A stretch of DNA of 60,000 bases from Cristatella mucedo (GCA_009760855.2 WPIO01000013.1:6507501-6567500); one strand, 5' to 3'; counted from the first letter of the stretch, positions 1-13,510 are shown. Program-made: numbers and translations. The notes: a model not told the origin generated them from the sequence alone.

Positions 1-37
1 GCAACTGTACTGCAAGGCAGATATGGAAATTTAGAAA

Positions 38-73
<36 letters not shown>

Positions 74-824
74 TGTCATTTCCCGAAGGTGCTACGTGTT
101 AATTAAAATCACTCGAAGAGACAAAAAGTTTGGTGCCCTAAGTGCGTTATTCAGGAACTAGAAAACTTTCAGGAAGTCAGGCTAAGTAAACTAAGTAGAT
201 GAATGGAAGGGAAATATTTCATCCCCGAGGCAAGTCCATCACGGCTGCAGTACGGTAGCATATGAGATGTTTTATCCTTTGTCCTACTTGAAACATTTCC
301 TGGGTCTCAATTTTGCACAGATGACAAACTCATTTTATGCATCCCGGTAATCGCGCTAACAATTAGAATCGTCTTTCTTCGTATTGGGGAAAAAATTGCA
401 TGCTATCTTTTTTGTCCATGTCTTAGTGCATGTCAATGCTGAAAACGCGTCTAGTTTGGAAGTTTTAAATAAAATATTTAAAGATAAAAAGTGTGTCAGT
501 TTTTTATGCGGTTATACTGCCTTACGATAGAAGCGGGCAACATTGCAGTTATTGCTCGAAAGTCGGAAAGAGATGACACAGAGTTATAAGACTCCAGAAT
601 TCTCCAAACCATTTAAAATGATAGGACACAAGTAAATTGTTTGCCAACGGTGAGAAACATACCTTACCGCTGTCCTGGATTGGCCGGGGGGGGGTGGGTT
701 GCTCGCTTTTACCGACGAAATCACGGGCTCGAGCCCTACGGTATATGTTAAGTGACCGGATAGAGATTACGTTCACTTAGGCCGCTATACAAATGAATTA
801 TATATACAGGGTATAGACATACAT
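1..824. other. Unclassified AT-rich DNA
   Basis: No gene or recognised transposon is visible. The only structure is an (AT)n run at about 44-69 and a G-rich tract near 685-697. Reading frames here are short and show no recognisable protein motif. Confidence 0.5.
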
Positions 825-2190
<1,366 letters not shown>

Positions 2191-2193
2191 AAC

Positions 2194-2195
<2 letters not shown>

Positions 2196-2232
<37 letters not shown>

Positions 2233-3365
2233 CAGAGTACTTAATCTCTTTCTAGGCCCTTTACACATGCTTTGAAGAAGGTTGATAAAGTAGTTTGTAA
2301 AAATATGAACAATGTCAACAAGCATAACATAGAGGTAAACAAATATTTTGTTAAGATGTAAATAAGTTAAAAATAGCATGAGCAGTGTCAGCACGCATAG
2401 GCACACACAGGACAAATCACAAGGACCCAGCAAATGCTGACATAAATAGGTGCGTTTTTAGTTTCGTGTTAAATGTGCTAAAGTCAGGGGGTTACGTGAC
2501 GTCAGTCGGGAGTGAGTTCAAGGCTTTGGGAGCATATAAACAAAAGGCACGGTCTCCAAAGAATTTGAGGTTGGTTCGAGGCACAGCTAAGCGATTTTAT
2601 TGAGAGAAGCGGGTGGTACTATGCCTAGCCTGATGGGGGAGTAGATCTGATAGGTTGGCTGGAGCCAGGGAATGAAGGGACCTAAAGCGAGTGGCAGAAC
2701 CCTGAAGTCTATACGCTGCTCGATTGGCAGTCGGTGCAGGTCGGTGAAAACTGGTTCAGCGTGGCAATTGCGACGTACACCACAGACAAGCTTAGCTGCA
2801 GAGTTTTGCTTCAGCTGCAAGCGCTTTATTTCGAAGATCGGAATACCAGCGAGTAGTGAGCTACAGAAGTCGAGACGGGATGTCACAAATGCATGCACCA
2901 ATCTGGATGTAGTATCCCTGTTTAAGTAGGCAGGCATTTTGGCTGTGTTACGTAGCTGAAAGTAGGGCAGACTTGACTGTGAAGCTGATGTGGTCGTCTC
3001 GTGAAAAATTACTTTGGAACAGGACACATTGATTTCGTGCAGACGCTACGGAAGATATGCTGGCCGAGCCGATTTTGAGCGTTGAACTTTCCAATTTTTA
3101 AGTCACATTTGGTTTGCTCTTAGCTAGTAATTTGTATTTAGCATAATTTAGTTTGAGAAAGTTTGTTGCATCTAAGTGCGAATGTTAGCAATAAATGCAG
3201 CAAGGCAGTTGAGAGCGCTTGACGTAATGGAAGGCGAGAATAGATCAAAGTATAGGTACAGTTATGTGTCATCTGAATAAAAATGAAAGCCTAGATTGAG
3301 CTTGGCGATTACGTGGGCTAGCCAACAACACGTAGTTTGTTAGGTGGCAACTCCGCTAAGATAAC
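2196..3365 (-). mobile_element. LINE family A, 5'-truncated and decayed copy
   Basis: Minus-strand remnant of a non-LTR retrotransposon. The 3' end at 2196 is an (ATT)n tail preceded by the short family-A terminal hairpin. Upstream the frame reads the conserved C-terminal part of the RT polyprotein, including HAFVTSRLDFC, KRLQLKQNSAAKLVC and TDLHRLPIEQRIDF (2587-3027). The region of the catalytic FYADD motif is reached near 3270 but is mutated. Frameshifts and stops make it a dead copy. CR1/L2-like placement rests on the C-terminal motif string and the short-repeat tail, not on a tree. Confidence 0.85.
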
Positions 3366-3796
3366 AGATGTGTGAGTTGCTATGGAGTCAGATATTTGGA
3401 GCACATTCTGTCAGGCTTCGATAGGTTATTAGGCATGTGCGTTTGGAACAAATGGGTGCTGGAGGTCGAAAAGAGACGTAAAACAGTGAAGTGGAGCACA
3501 AGGAGGGCGAGATGGTCCGAGTGGTTCAACGGGAGGCACAAGGCGGGATACGGTGGCCTCTCCTAAATGTCAGCGAGGACGTAAGAAAAATTGAATTTGC
3601 GATACGTGGTCTGCTGAAGCTCGAGCGAAATGCCGAGCGCGAATGGCGGCAGACCCTCCTAGTGTGACATTCCCCAACGAGATGCTGCTGGCGAATCTAC
3701 ATCCGAATATTGTCATGTAGCCAGTGTCCCTAAAACCATACTGTTCTTTGAGCCGAATGTTCAAAGGAAGATGAGCGGCTCTGAGTACTTAGTTCA
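3366..3796. other. Unclassified spacer
   Basis: Between LINE fragments. No reading frame with recognisable motifs and no tRNA-like boxes. Confidence 0.4.
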
Positions 3797-3880
3797 TAAT
3801 AATAATGATAATAATAATAATGCATTTGATATAGAGCCCTCAGAGAACTCAATCTCTTTCTAGGCACTCCACTGACCAAT
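3797..3880 (-). mobile_element. LINE family A, solo 3' tail
   Basis: Only the last roughly 80 bp of family A is present: the (ATT)n-type tail with interruptions and the terminal hairpin around GAGCCCTCAGAGAAC. Severe 5' truncation is usual for non-LTR elements. Confidence 0.75.
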
Positions 3881-5167
3881 GCAGTAGTAACTGGTGGAGG
3901 CGTGAGCTATTCGCAATGGAAGTCGGCGATCGAGGTTGTATGGTAGATCGACGATCTCTTTACTTGTTGCTATTGATTTTCGGGCAAATGCTTGCAGCAA
4001 GCGGTCAAATATGTAGCTAGAGCAGCTGAAGTAGATAGAGGATTGGCCATGGTCCCAATACGCCAGATTATCTGGCGGAGGATTTATTGGATGGGGGATG
4101 GGCAAATCGGTGAAAAAGTGAGAAATGTGGAGCCTCTATGTGTATATCGCGAGGAAGCGTCAGCCGCTGGGGAATGAGAGTGCGATCTCTAAGGAAGAAG
4201 GAAGGAAGGAAAGAGGAGGCGGATCGACGACGGCTTCGACGAGCGTTACGTCGCGTCCCACGAGACGCTGCTGGCGGCAGGCAATGGTTCATTCGCCATT
4301 GCTGCTGACAGAGACAGGTTTTTCTTAGAGGCCAGCATCTATACTGTAAGTTAACGAGCTTCTGACGCTTCGAGCTTTTGCTGCCTTCTACTCCTCTGTT
4401 AGCTCTGCTTTTTGCGCAAATCTGCATCCGTCAGACAGGCAGCGATCGTCCATGGCTGCCGTTCGATCGTACTGCTGGCCCGGCCAAGATGAGGAGTACT
4501 GCAGTTAATCAAGCCGAGACTCCGTTTGTCGTCTCAGTCAATGACTGGGACCAGCAATAGCTTCCAGCTCAGCGAAAGATTTTGCTGGATGCTTTTTGAA
4601 CCTTTGAAATTCTTTATTAATCATAACGCTTTCGATGAATTCGCAAAAAAGCATTAAGGCCCTAATTCTTGTTGTTCTATAGCACGCGTATGCAATCTAC
4701 AAAATTTCCCACAAGTTGCACTATGTAGTTCGCACGCACCGTGTTATAGTAAGTCAACGTAAGTCTTCCCCGGTTACAGTCCGATGGTCCGATGGCAGCT
4801 CGGCCTCTCGATCAGACGCAAGAGGGTTCAGACATCCCGTAAGTGCTTGGTAATAAAGCGTTTCTATGCTCTATTACAGAAGCAGAAAATGATTTATGAC
4901 ATGAAGAACCTCTGGTACTAAAATTCCTAAGAAAAAACCCAAACCTCGTATTTCAGCTGTTCAGCGACACAGCGCCGTATACAGGCAGCAATACCTTATA
5001 AGCAGGCCAAAGGCAAATGATGGTCAAGGTTATTACAGGCTTGTATTGCCTGATTCCCATGAGCTATGGTGCTCGAGAAGTAAAGCTGGCTAGTCTGGAG
5101 TGCTTAAAAGAAGAAGGCTGCCCGACTAAAATCAACTTCATACCAAATTTGATTGGCTAAAGACATC
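3881..5167. other. Unclassified DNA
   Basis: About 1.3 kb with no recognisable protein, tRNA or known repeat. A purine-rich stretch (GGAAGAAGG-type) lies near 4190-4225. Short frames on both strands have no motif I can name. Confidence 0.4.
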
Positions 5168-5405
5168 TTCTCTCCTGCTTTCGACTGTGGCACACCCTCT
5201 CCAGCCAACCTGAGCTGCTACTTTCATGCTACTCACTACTGTGACTGCCCTCCTGACTCAGCCATGCCTATCACTTTCTCTTTTTTCGCGAAATGGAGTC
5301 TGCTGACTACCGCATGCGAACCGAAAGCCGCTTATGCTTCAGGTGCACAATAGACAACTCTCCAGCGTAACACATCGTGTTATTCCTCGTGGCTTTGTTA
5401 AGTTT
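5168..5405 (+). mobile_element. LINE family B, 3' UTR fragment
   Basis: Matches the family B 3' UTR seen in at least eight other places in this window: the CGACTGTGGC start, the CACTACCTCAACTGC-like block, the GAGACGAAGTCTG-like block and the GTAACACCCAC-like block near the end. No RT sequence remains. Decayed relative to the copy at 50.6-50.8 kb. Confidence 0.8.
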
Positions 5406-5872
5406 CCATTCAGACAGCGACACTTTGCATTACATTAGATTGAATGGCACTTGGAAGTAACATGGGCATGCAGTTTACGGTACCAGTACTGCTTTCAACT
5501 TACGAGAGGGCCGCCGTCTTCCTGATTAGGTGACCTCTGTCTGACTGGTCAAAAAGTTTATCCTGGATGGAAATTAAGCGTTTGTCCTGGCGAAAAGCTG
5601 GTGTCGGAGTGACGGGTGGCTGCAGCTGACTTTGCTACAATCTCGACTGCGTAATTTGGTTTCCTTTTAAGGTGATTGACAGACAGGTGGGCGGACAGAC
5701 AAAGCAGATTAAGTAAGTGGATGCTAGCAATGAGAAAATACCTTGGTAGCCCCGTTGCATTCAAAATAAGGCCATTTTAAGCCTAATCAATTGAAGGATC
5801 AATTGTCAAGTTTACAGCATTATTCGAACAAAATTAAATGAAAGTTTTCCAGAAGATGTTGTTTATCCGCCA
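5406..5872. other. Unclassified spacer
   Basis: No gene or repeat recognised between the LINE B fragment and the SINE. Confidence 0.4.
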
Positions 5873-6050
5873 GGTGAGCCGGTATGGCACACTAGGTAAG
5901 GCGGTTGTTGTTCATGACCTCGGTCCCAAGGTCGTGCGTTCGAATCCTGAGATGGGCGATTCTTTGTTGCCGCTGCAAGCGGCGGTGATAGTCGTAAATG
6001 CTCTTCTGTCGTTATACAAAAGAAGCTGCTAAATCAACTAGTATTTTTTT
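5873..6050 (+). mobile_element. tRNA-derived SINE
   Basis: A tRNA-like head has an A box (TGGCACACTAGGTAAGG) and a near-perfect B box (GTTCGAATCC at about 5938), spaced as in a tRNA. It is followed by a body shared with other copies: an arm rich in GCCGCTGCAAGCGGC, and a terminal CTGCTAAATCAAC block. The head shows Pol III-type internal promoter elements. At least nine other copies in the window share head and body, so this is a SINE family, not a tRNA gene. Confidence 0.85.
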
Positions 6051-6149
6051 CTAACGCATATTCATATTCTGGCTGCAGGCCCAATAACCCAGCGTTAACA
6101 TGAACAAATGGCTAGCTGCGGATGCGTAGGTTAGTCATCCGCTGCTGTA

Positions 6150-6828
6150 TTAATAACAATAATAATAATAATAAAAATGCACTTGATAAAGCGCCCTCAG
6201 AGAACCCTTTCTAGGTGCTTTACATTTGTTGGAAAGGGAACCGCGATTGAATATTGAGTAATATCATGCTTGATATACAATATGAATAAGATGGTTAGGG
6301 GTGACATGCACAGGGTCAGCATGCAAGTGTGGTTAGTGGCAGCATGCACAGTGTCAGCATGCACAAGCACATGAAGGACGAATCGCAGGGATTCACTACG
6401 TGCTCTCCTAAATAGGTGTTTCCTAAGTTCTTTTTAAATTTGGTCAAGTCAGGAGATGTCGTGACGCAAGTCGGGAGTGAGTTCCAGGCTTCCGGAGCAT
6501 AAGAACTAAATGCATGGTCTCCAAAGGATTTGAGGTTTGTACGAGGTATTTGTAGACTGTTGGATTCCGAAAAGCGGGTGGTACGATCCTTGGCCTGGTG
6601 GGGGAGTACATCTGATATGTAGGCTGGAGCCAAGGAATGAAGGGACCTAAAAGTGAGCGACAAAACTTTGAAGTCGATCCGTTGCTTGACTGGTAGCCAG
6701 TGCAGGTCGGTGAGAAGTGGTGTGATGTGGGAACTGCAACGCTCACGACAGACAAGCCTAGCTGAAGAGTTTTGCACCAGCTGTTATCGCCTGATTGCAT
6801 ATGCCGGTAGGACAACAAGCAGCGAGGT
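6150..6828 (-). mobile_element. LINE family A, 3' fragment
   Basis: Minus-strand copy from the (ATT)n tail at about 6150 up to the end of the RT domain. The frame 6316-6777 retains the C-terminal signature: QNSSARLVCRERC, LTDLHWLPVKQRIDFKVLSL, APAYISDVLPHQAK and EAWNSLP. It ends abruptly within the region before SRLDFC, so it is 5'-truncated. The 3' UTR includes the CATGCACA/GTGTCAGCA direct repeats typical of this family. Confidence 0.88.
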
Positions 6829-7299
6829 ATTAAAATTAATTTTGTCTCGTGGCAGCGTGTAATAAATTATTTTGTGCTTTTTAACACACAATTGCAAAGA
6901 TTTTAGTTCACACATTCTACCTATATCTCTTCCTCTCTCCAGCTGATGCTCTTCCAGTAAACAGTGCTACCTGCAAGATAATATTAATATACCAATCAAC
7001 TCTTCTAAATTTCAATTGCAATTAACCGCAGGAATTTAAGGTCAGTGGCAGAAAGCTTCGTTTCAACAAAGCTTCAGGGTATATGCACCATCCAAATTTA
7101 CGTTAATTAATACATGCTCACAATTCAGTAAGATCAATTTTAGGTCAAATTGTTGAGCTGGGACAGTGATGACTAGTCATAGACGGACAATGCAGGACGA
7201 ACCTTCCTGGTAGTCCCAATCGCATTATTTGAAAAATTATTATTGTTGCACATCCCGTATTCAAAAGTTTGATTTTTAACTTTACATTATTTAGCCTAC
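6829..7299. other. Unclassified AT-rich spacer
   Basis: No recognised gene or repeat; AT-rich and without motifs. Confidence 0.4.
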
Positions 7300-7731
7300 C
7301 TATTTAAATCTGTGGAATTTCATTCGGGTCATTCCTTGTTTCAGGCAAGTATCCGTTCTAACATTGGCGAATCCTACATCCCTAAGACGAGTACTAAAAT
7401 CTCGGCTGGTTCCTACGGATAAATGCTGCATTTCACGGATTCCAGAAAAGCAGAGAAAAAAGCTCGTTATAATTTGATTGTCATCCATCACCACCGACTG
7501 GCTGTAGGTAATAGTTCGGATCAAAAGGAAGCGATGGTACTCGCGCAGGACTAGCTCTCTAACGTCAAAACTCCGTATTAGTTGGAGCAGCGAATTATAA
7601 TGCCTGACAGCACAAATATCTATGTCGACAGCGAGAAGAAAGCCATTGCTGCGAAAGGAGGACAACCATCTTACTACATTTTCTAGGCCTGCCTTAGACG
7701 ACGCTATTTTGTATAGCTTGCGGTGAGTCAC
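7300..7731 (-). other. Unclassified open frame of 143 codons
   Basis: An open minus-strand frame with mixed, non-repetitive amino-acid composition, unusual in this repeat-rich segment. It begins at a GTG, not an ATG, just after a pyrimidine-rich stretch ending in TTCAG, so if real it would be an internal or terminal exon. I recognise no family; the central part has leucine-rich runs such as LLQLIRSFDVRELVL. It does not match either LINE family. It may be chance: there is no conservation evidence available here. Confidence 0.2.
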
Positions 7732-7829
7732 ACTGAAGAACCACTTTGCAGCCTGTCACAAAAGCAGGCCTTTCGGCCACGTTCCAAAGGGGGCACTTTG
7801 TTTGACCAAGGTGACCACAGGCACAGAGG
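7732..7829. other. Short spacer before LINE B
   Basis: Nothing recognised. Confidence 0.3.
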
Positions 7830-9345
7830 CGGTCTATGCGGAGAGTTAAAGCTTCTGTCGCCAACGGTCTTTAAGCGGAGGAATGGAACAGCTAATTTAT
7901 TGTCCACACAGGACCTGAGGGCGCGAAGAGGCTAAAATTGGTGCAGCAGTTCAGCTAGGTATGGAGGGACCAAGCCATGGCGGGCCTTGTGGGTCAGCGT
8001 AAGAACTTTGCTCTGTATCCGTTGCTCAACCAGCATCTATCCTAGCTCTTTTAGCAAAGGAGATAAGTGCTCAAACCGCTGGGACTTGAAGACTAGCCTT
8101 GCAGCCAAATTCATAGTCAGCTGCAGTGGCATAATAGCTTTCTTTGGTAGCCCAGCCAAAAGGTAACTACAATAATCAAGCCGAGACAAAAAACTAAAGA
8201 GCTAGCTAAATTTTTTACAAGCCACTGTGGGAGACAGCCCCTAATCTTGTATAGGGATCGGATGTGATGGCTAGCTGTAGAGGCAGACTTCTGAATGAAG
8301 CTTTTGAAATTGAGGCAGCTGTCGAAAACGACACCTAAATTTTGAGCACGTAGTGATGGTCGCACAACAGCATCACCTATTAGAACAGCAAAGCCTTTTA
8401 ATCCAGCCACACGCTTAGGGTATCCTATGAGCAGCAGTTCGGTTTTATCATCATTTAATTTCAGGAAGTTTTCCGACATCCAGGATCGAATGTCGGCAAG
8501 GCAAGCATTCAGTTTCTCAGTTGCTGCAGCAGATTCCGACGGTTTGAATGACAAATACAACTGAGTATCGTCAGCATAGAAGTGATATCCTATTCCATGG
8601 GCCTTAATCACTTTACCCAGAGGTTGCGTATAAATGGAGAACAGCAAGGAACCGAGTACAGACCCTTGAGAGACTCCGCAGGTGACCCTTCTCGTGTGTG
8701 AGACCTGACCCCCACACGACACGGATTGAACACGATCAGACAAGTATGATTTAAATCATGCCAGTGCTTCGTCTGCTAGACCAATCGTTGTTCTCAATCG
8801 TTCAAGTAGAACTTCGTGATCAATGGTGTCGAAGGCAGCAGACAGATCTAGCAGAGCTAGCTAGAGCAGTGACATTCCCATCGTCGTTGCCACGTAGAAT
8901 GTCATTGTTAACACGGAGGAGAGCAGTTTCAGTGGAGTGCTCCATCTTGAACCCTGATTGAAATGTTTCTGACATTCCATTATTTTCAATATGTTCAACC
9001 AGCTGCTTAGCACAGAAGCTTTAGCTCTGAAGGTCCTAGACTGTGGAACTCGCTTCCACAATTCTTAGGCAACGACAACTACTCTCATGCTTCCGACTGT
9101 GGCTCATCCTTGTCAGCGGTCCTGAGCTGCTACTTCCATGCTACTCACTACCTCAACTGCTCTCCTGACTCTGCTATGCTTCCAACTTTCTCTTTGCTGC
9201 GTGAGACGGAAGTCTGTTGGCTACCGAATGCGTACCGAAAGCTGCTTAGGCTGTGAGTTCGCTATACAAAACTCTCCCTGCATAACACCCACATGGTCTT
9301 TATGACTTTGTGGAGTTACAGACGGAGATACACTAGCACTAAGAG
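7830..9345. mobile_element. LINE family B copy with twin-priming inversion
   Basis: The left part (about 7830-9010) is family B RT in minus orientation; the right part (about 9013-9340) is the 3' end of the same family in plus orientation. The frame at 8117-8743 carries RT block [15 protein letters not shown], the catalytic FYADD with TQLYLSF, and [10 protein letters not shown]. The inverted piece stops at about the same element position (around AGAAGCTTTA) where the sense piece begins, the arrangement expected when a second primer inverts the 5' half during target-primed reverse transcription. The inverted half preserves the catalytic aspartates but is not a complete ORF. Confidence 0.85.
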
Positions 9346-9388
9346 TTGCTCTCATATATGACTCCAGGTTTGTACAGTATCAGCAATA

Positions 9389-9390
<2 letters not shown>

Positions 9391-9470
<80 letters not shown>

Positions 9471-9471
9471 C
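9391..9471. repeat. Compound microsatellite (CA)n(TA)n
   Basis: About 60 bp of CA dinucleotide followed by TA dinucleotide, the same order as the tract at 825-1102. Confidence 0.95.
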
Positions 9472-9607
9472 AATAATACAGTACAATATAAGTGTAGCAC
9501 TCGTATAGTTCCCCGCGAGTACTTCAGCATCTCTTTCTAGGTTTCGTTACACAGGCTCAAAAGGAAGCTTTTCAACTGACTTATCACGCATCGGCGAAAA
9601 CATACAG

Positions 9608-12085
9608 GACTGTTCACGTAAATGTATCTCCATCTGTAGCTCCAGAAAGCCACAACGACTAGGTGGGTGTTAGACAGGAGAGTTTTGCAGAGTGCACCTT
9701 GTGATTTTATGGTTTATTGTGGGCTAATGGTTTTATTTGCATATGGGTTAAATGGGTTAATGCTACAATGAATAGACGTTTTTATGAGAGCGAGTCACTG
9801 CCTGGAGAGGCGGGGGCAACAGGATGGAAACAGCACGGGGAGGGGAGAGCGGCTGTGCGGTGTAACGCTGCGAGCGTTGACAAATACACGAGTGTTAGAG
9901 CTCCCCACGGCGTCTGCATTTCGCCGTTTCTGTACCGGTGCGTGCTCGGTGCAGCTTACGCAAATAATGCCTAAGCAGCTATCGGTACGAATTCAGTAGC
10001 CAATAGACTTTATCTCACGCAACGAAGAGAAAGTGAGAAGCATAGCAGAGTCCGGTGGGCAGTTGAGGTATTGGGTAGCATGGAAGCAGACGTGTGGGCG
10101 CGGCCACGCCCACGATGTCGTTTCGCCCCAGAAGGACTCATCCCACTTCGCCCGGCCAACAGGCGCGCTGGGCGTCAGCTCATTAGTCACTGCAGTCGGG
10201 CCGTATCGGCTGACTAAGCTCGATTTAATAGCGCGAAGGGTCGGCTGAGTCGTGCTGAACCCACTAGCGCTACTGCGACCTACTTTCTGCTTGAGCGGCG
10301 GGCTAAACGCACGCTGTACCCTCACCCTCTCTTCACTTCTCGCGCTCTGGAGCGGCCTATACGACGGCTATGACATCAGTGTGTACGCTAGCCCGCTTGC
10401 GTATCATACTGTCATCACGCCTACAACTCGTCTGTGTGGGCATCATTCACCGTCACTGAGCCGCAGCGCGAGAGCTCAAGACCGCTGGAAAGGATATGCC
10501 ATAGTCGACAGCAGGAGAATGAGGAATGGAACAGCTAATTTATTATCCACACAGGACCTGAGGGCACTAGGAGGCTGAAACTGGTGTAGCAGTTCAGCCA
10601 GGTACGAAGGAGCCAAGCCGTGACGGACCTTCTGGGTCAGCGAAAGAACTTTACTCTGTATCCGTTGATCAGCCGACAGCCATCCAAGCACTTTCAGCAA
10701 GAGAAGACACATGGTAAAAGCCTCTGGGATTTGTTAACCCTGGCCTTACACCCATATTCATCGCCAACAGCAGTGGCCTAGTGGCTTTGTTTGGTAGCCC
10801 AGCCAAAGATGAGACTGCAATTATCTAGCCGAGACAGGACCAGGGTGTTGGTAAAATTTTTGCAAACCACCGTCGAAGACAGTTCCTAATCCTAGATAGG
10901 GATCGGACACGATGGTTAGCTGTGAAAGCAATCTTCCTAACGAATCTTTCAAAATGTAGACCGCTGTCGAAAACGACATCTAAATTTCGAGCACACAATA
11001 GCATCGCCTATTAGAAGACCAAAGTCTTCTAGCCCAGCCACACGCTTAGGGGTGTCCTATAAGTAGCACTTCAATTTTATCGTCGTTAACTTTAAGGAAA
11101 TCTGCCTACACCCAGGATCGAATGTCTGCAAGGCAAACATTCAGTTTATCAGTCGTTGGCGAAGATTACGACCATTCAAGCGACAAATGCAGCTGAGTAT
11201 CGTCAGCATACAAGTAATGGTCGATTTCATGGGCCCGAATAACTTTTTCCAGCGGTTCAGTATAAATGAAGAGCATCGAGGAAAAGGACCGAGGACGACC
11301 ATTGTGGGACTCCACAGGTGAATGTTCTGGTGGATTGGACCTGAACTCCATACGACACGGAATGAACACGATCGGACAAGTACGATTAGAACCACGCATG
11401 TGCCTCGTCTGCCAAACAGGTCGTTGCTCTCAATCGTTCAAGTAGGATATCGTGGTTAAGAGTGTCGAAGGCAGCCAATAAATCTAGCAACACTAATGCA
11501 GTAACATTCCCGTCATAGTTGCTGCATAGCATTTAATTGGTTACACGGAGGAGAGCAGTTTCAGTAGAGTGCTGCGGCTTGAAACCAGACTGAAATTTGT
11601 CTGAGGATTTATCCTTTTCAATGTGTGCTAGAGGCAGCTTAGTGACCATTTTTCAAGAATATTTGACACAAAGGGAAGCAGGGGAACTGGGTGAGTTTGC
11701 CTGGAATAGTTTGCAAGGACCTCTATATCTAAATCAGGCTATTCAGGTACCGGTCTAACGAAGGCCGATTTAAAGAGCTTGGGCACAACCTATTTTTCCA
11801 GAGTAGCATTACAAATCTCAGCTAATGCTGGACTACATTTTCTGCCAGTGAAGGCCACAGAGGAGATGGTATAGGGTCTTCAAGAGACGAGGTCTTTTTA
11901 CTAGACCTTATTAAAGTAGCAAAATTGCATGCAGAAACCTAGGACAATTTCTTAAGGCCGGTCTTAGGTTTCGATCCAATAATTGCTTTAGTATGACGGG
12001 GCTTTATGTAGAAAGAGTATACGATATGCTGTGAGGAGCAGGAAAGTTCTTAGTTTTGCTGCGAAGGTAATCAAGTGGATGCTTT
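9608..12085 (-). mobile_element. LINE family B, long decayed copy with two foreign inserts
   Basis: Family B in minus orientation from its 3' terminus (about 9608, matching the GGAGATACATT end) through the 3' UTR, the conserved LADQRIQSKVLSL-type C-terminal block (10476-10712), the RT core (11141-11400, with a YADDTQL-equivalent still legible) and upstream RT sequence to about 12080. Many frameshifts. Two segments unrelated to family B interrupt the 3' UTR, at about 9698-9969 and 10095-10478; both are GC-richer than the element. Confidence 0.75.
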
Positions 12086-12104
12086 GATGTCAGTCGGCAG
12101 AGAT

Positions 12105-12350
12105 GACCAGACTATGGAACTACAGGCTTGTTGTCAGGGTCTTTATGGACAATAAATTGGCTGTTACTCTCCTCCGCTTAAAGACCGTTGGCGACAGATT
12201 TTACTCCGAAGGTCACAGACTGTGGAACTCACTTCCACAATTCTTGTGCAACGTTATCTACTCTCCTGCTGCAGACCGTGGTACGTTATTTCCAGCCATC
12301 CTGAGTTGCTACTTCCACGTCACTCACTTCCTCAGCCACCCTCCTGACTC
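12105..12350 (+). mobile_element. LINE family B, 3' fragment
   Basis: Plus-strand fragment starting within the C-terminal RT tail (DNKLAVTLLRLKTVGDRF then RLWNSLPQFL) and running into the 3' UTR. It abuts the minus-strand copy on its left. Because that copy has its own 3' end, I take this as a separate insertion and not a twin-priming inversion. A small duplication of the CAGCCACCCTC block lies at about 12335-12375. Confidence 0.75.
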
Positions 12351-12389
12351 AGCCACCCTCTCAGCCACCCTCCTGACATGCAGATAGGT

Positions 12390-12984
12390 AAGACACAGCA
12401 AGTGAATGAAAGATCTATAAGTGAGTTACAGGAGTTGTAAAACGTGAGCCGCTTGAAGTGGATTTAATGTAGGTCAGCAAGAAATGGCACTCTGTGGCAT
12501 TTGCGACTTTCAAGAGAGGTGATGACCTGATGATGCTGAGTTTTGTATTATTTGTCAGCCTCCTATTGCACACGGAGAGTGGTGCGAGGATAGAGTTACA
12601 GTTGTATGAAATGTCACAACTGCATTGAATAATTTGCCTGCAGTAATCCTATCCAGGTGTGCCCAAATGTTTGCAATTTGTAAACTGTCAATACCCGGAC
12701 GTGACTGACTACCTAAATCGGTCGTCGTGCGAACACTTATTTTGGAATCGGACACGCAGACTCCGTGCAGAAGCCCAAAGAGAGATCTTAGCTGAGTATA
12801 CTGTGAGGATGAAGCTTGTATTTTCTGTGTGACTCTTGATTTTCCACAAACTATTACGTTATTACTTGTATAATTTAAGTAAAAAATGTATTTGCTCATC
12901 GAATGGAAATGTCGGTTATGCAAGTTTCCAGGAAGCTGAGGAAGGAAGACGAGGAAGAAGTGGGAGAGTATCTTTATCATGTCA
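12390..12984. other. Unclassified DNA, partly LINE A-like
   Basis: The frame at 12555-12980 on the minus strand has no recognisable motif. Around 12420-12560 and 12730-12800 short stretches resemble degraded family A (a GTCAGCAAGAAATGG-type block), but the match is too weak to call. Confidence 0.3.
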
Positions 12985-13510
12985 CTTTACATATGCTGGA
13001 AAGGAAGGTTAAGATGGTTAGTGATACATGCACATGTAACATGCACAGTGTAACTCACATCAACCCACAAAGGACCATTCACACGGACTTGGTGAATATT
13101 TTGAGGAAAATGTGCATTTTGGCTTATTTTTAAATGTCTTTAAGTCAGAAGATATTGTGAAGTCAGTCGGGAGTGAGTTCCAGGCTTTAGGAGTAGACGA
13201 ACTACAAGCATGGTCTCCGAAGGATTTAATGTTCGTTCGAGGTATAACTAAACGATTTGATTCAGAAAAGGCACTGTCTCCAAGGGATTTGAGGTCGGTT
13301 CGAGGCATAGCTGAACGACTTGAGTCAGACTAGTGGGTGGTACGATGCCCAGACTAATTGAACAGTAGTTGTGATAGGTAGGCCGGAGCAAGAGGGTGAA
13401 GGAACCTAAAAGTAAGTGGAAAAACCTTGAAGTTGATTCCCTGCTTGATAGGGAGCCAGTGCAGGTCGGTGAGAAGTGGTGTGATATGGCAATTGCGACG
13501 CTCACGACAG
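12985..13510 (-). mobile_element. LINE family A, decayed 3' fragment
   Basis: Minus-strand remnant. Frames 13060-13308 and 13248-13505 retain IPRTNIKSFGDHA and WNSLP-type blocks of the family A C-terminus. The block RLVIPRTNIKSFGDHA is partly duplicated (a second PRTDLKSLGDSAF lies beside it), giving an internal tandem duplication of about 70 bp. Confidence 0.75.

Noticed and set aside
6316-6818. Host gene encoding a protein of about 150 residues
   Set aside because: The same peptide blocks recur in at least ten other copies; it is the C terminus of LINE A.
12105-12350. Second twin-priming inversion
   Set aside because: The adjoining minus-strand LINE B has its own complete 3' end and overlaps the same element region, so two separate insertions fit better.
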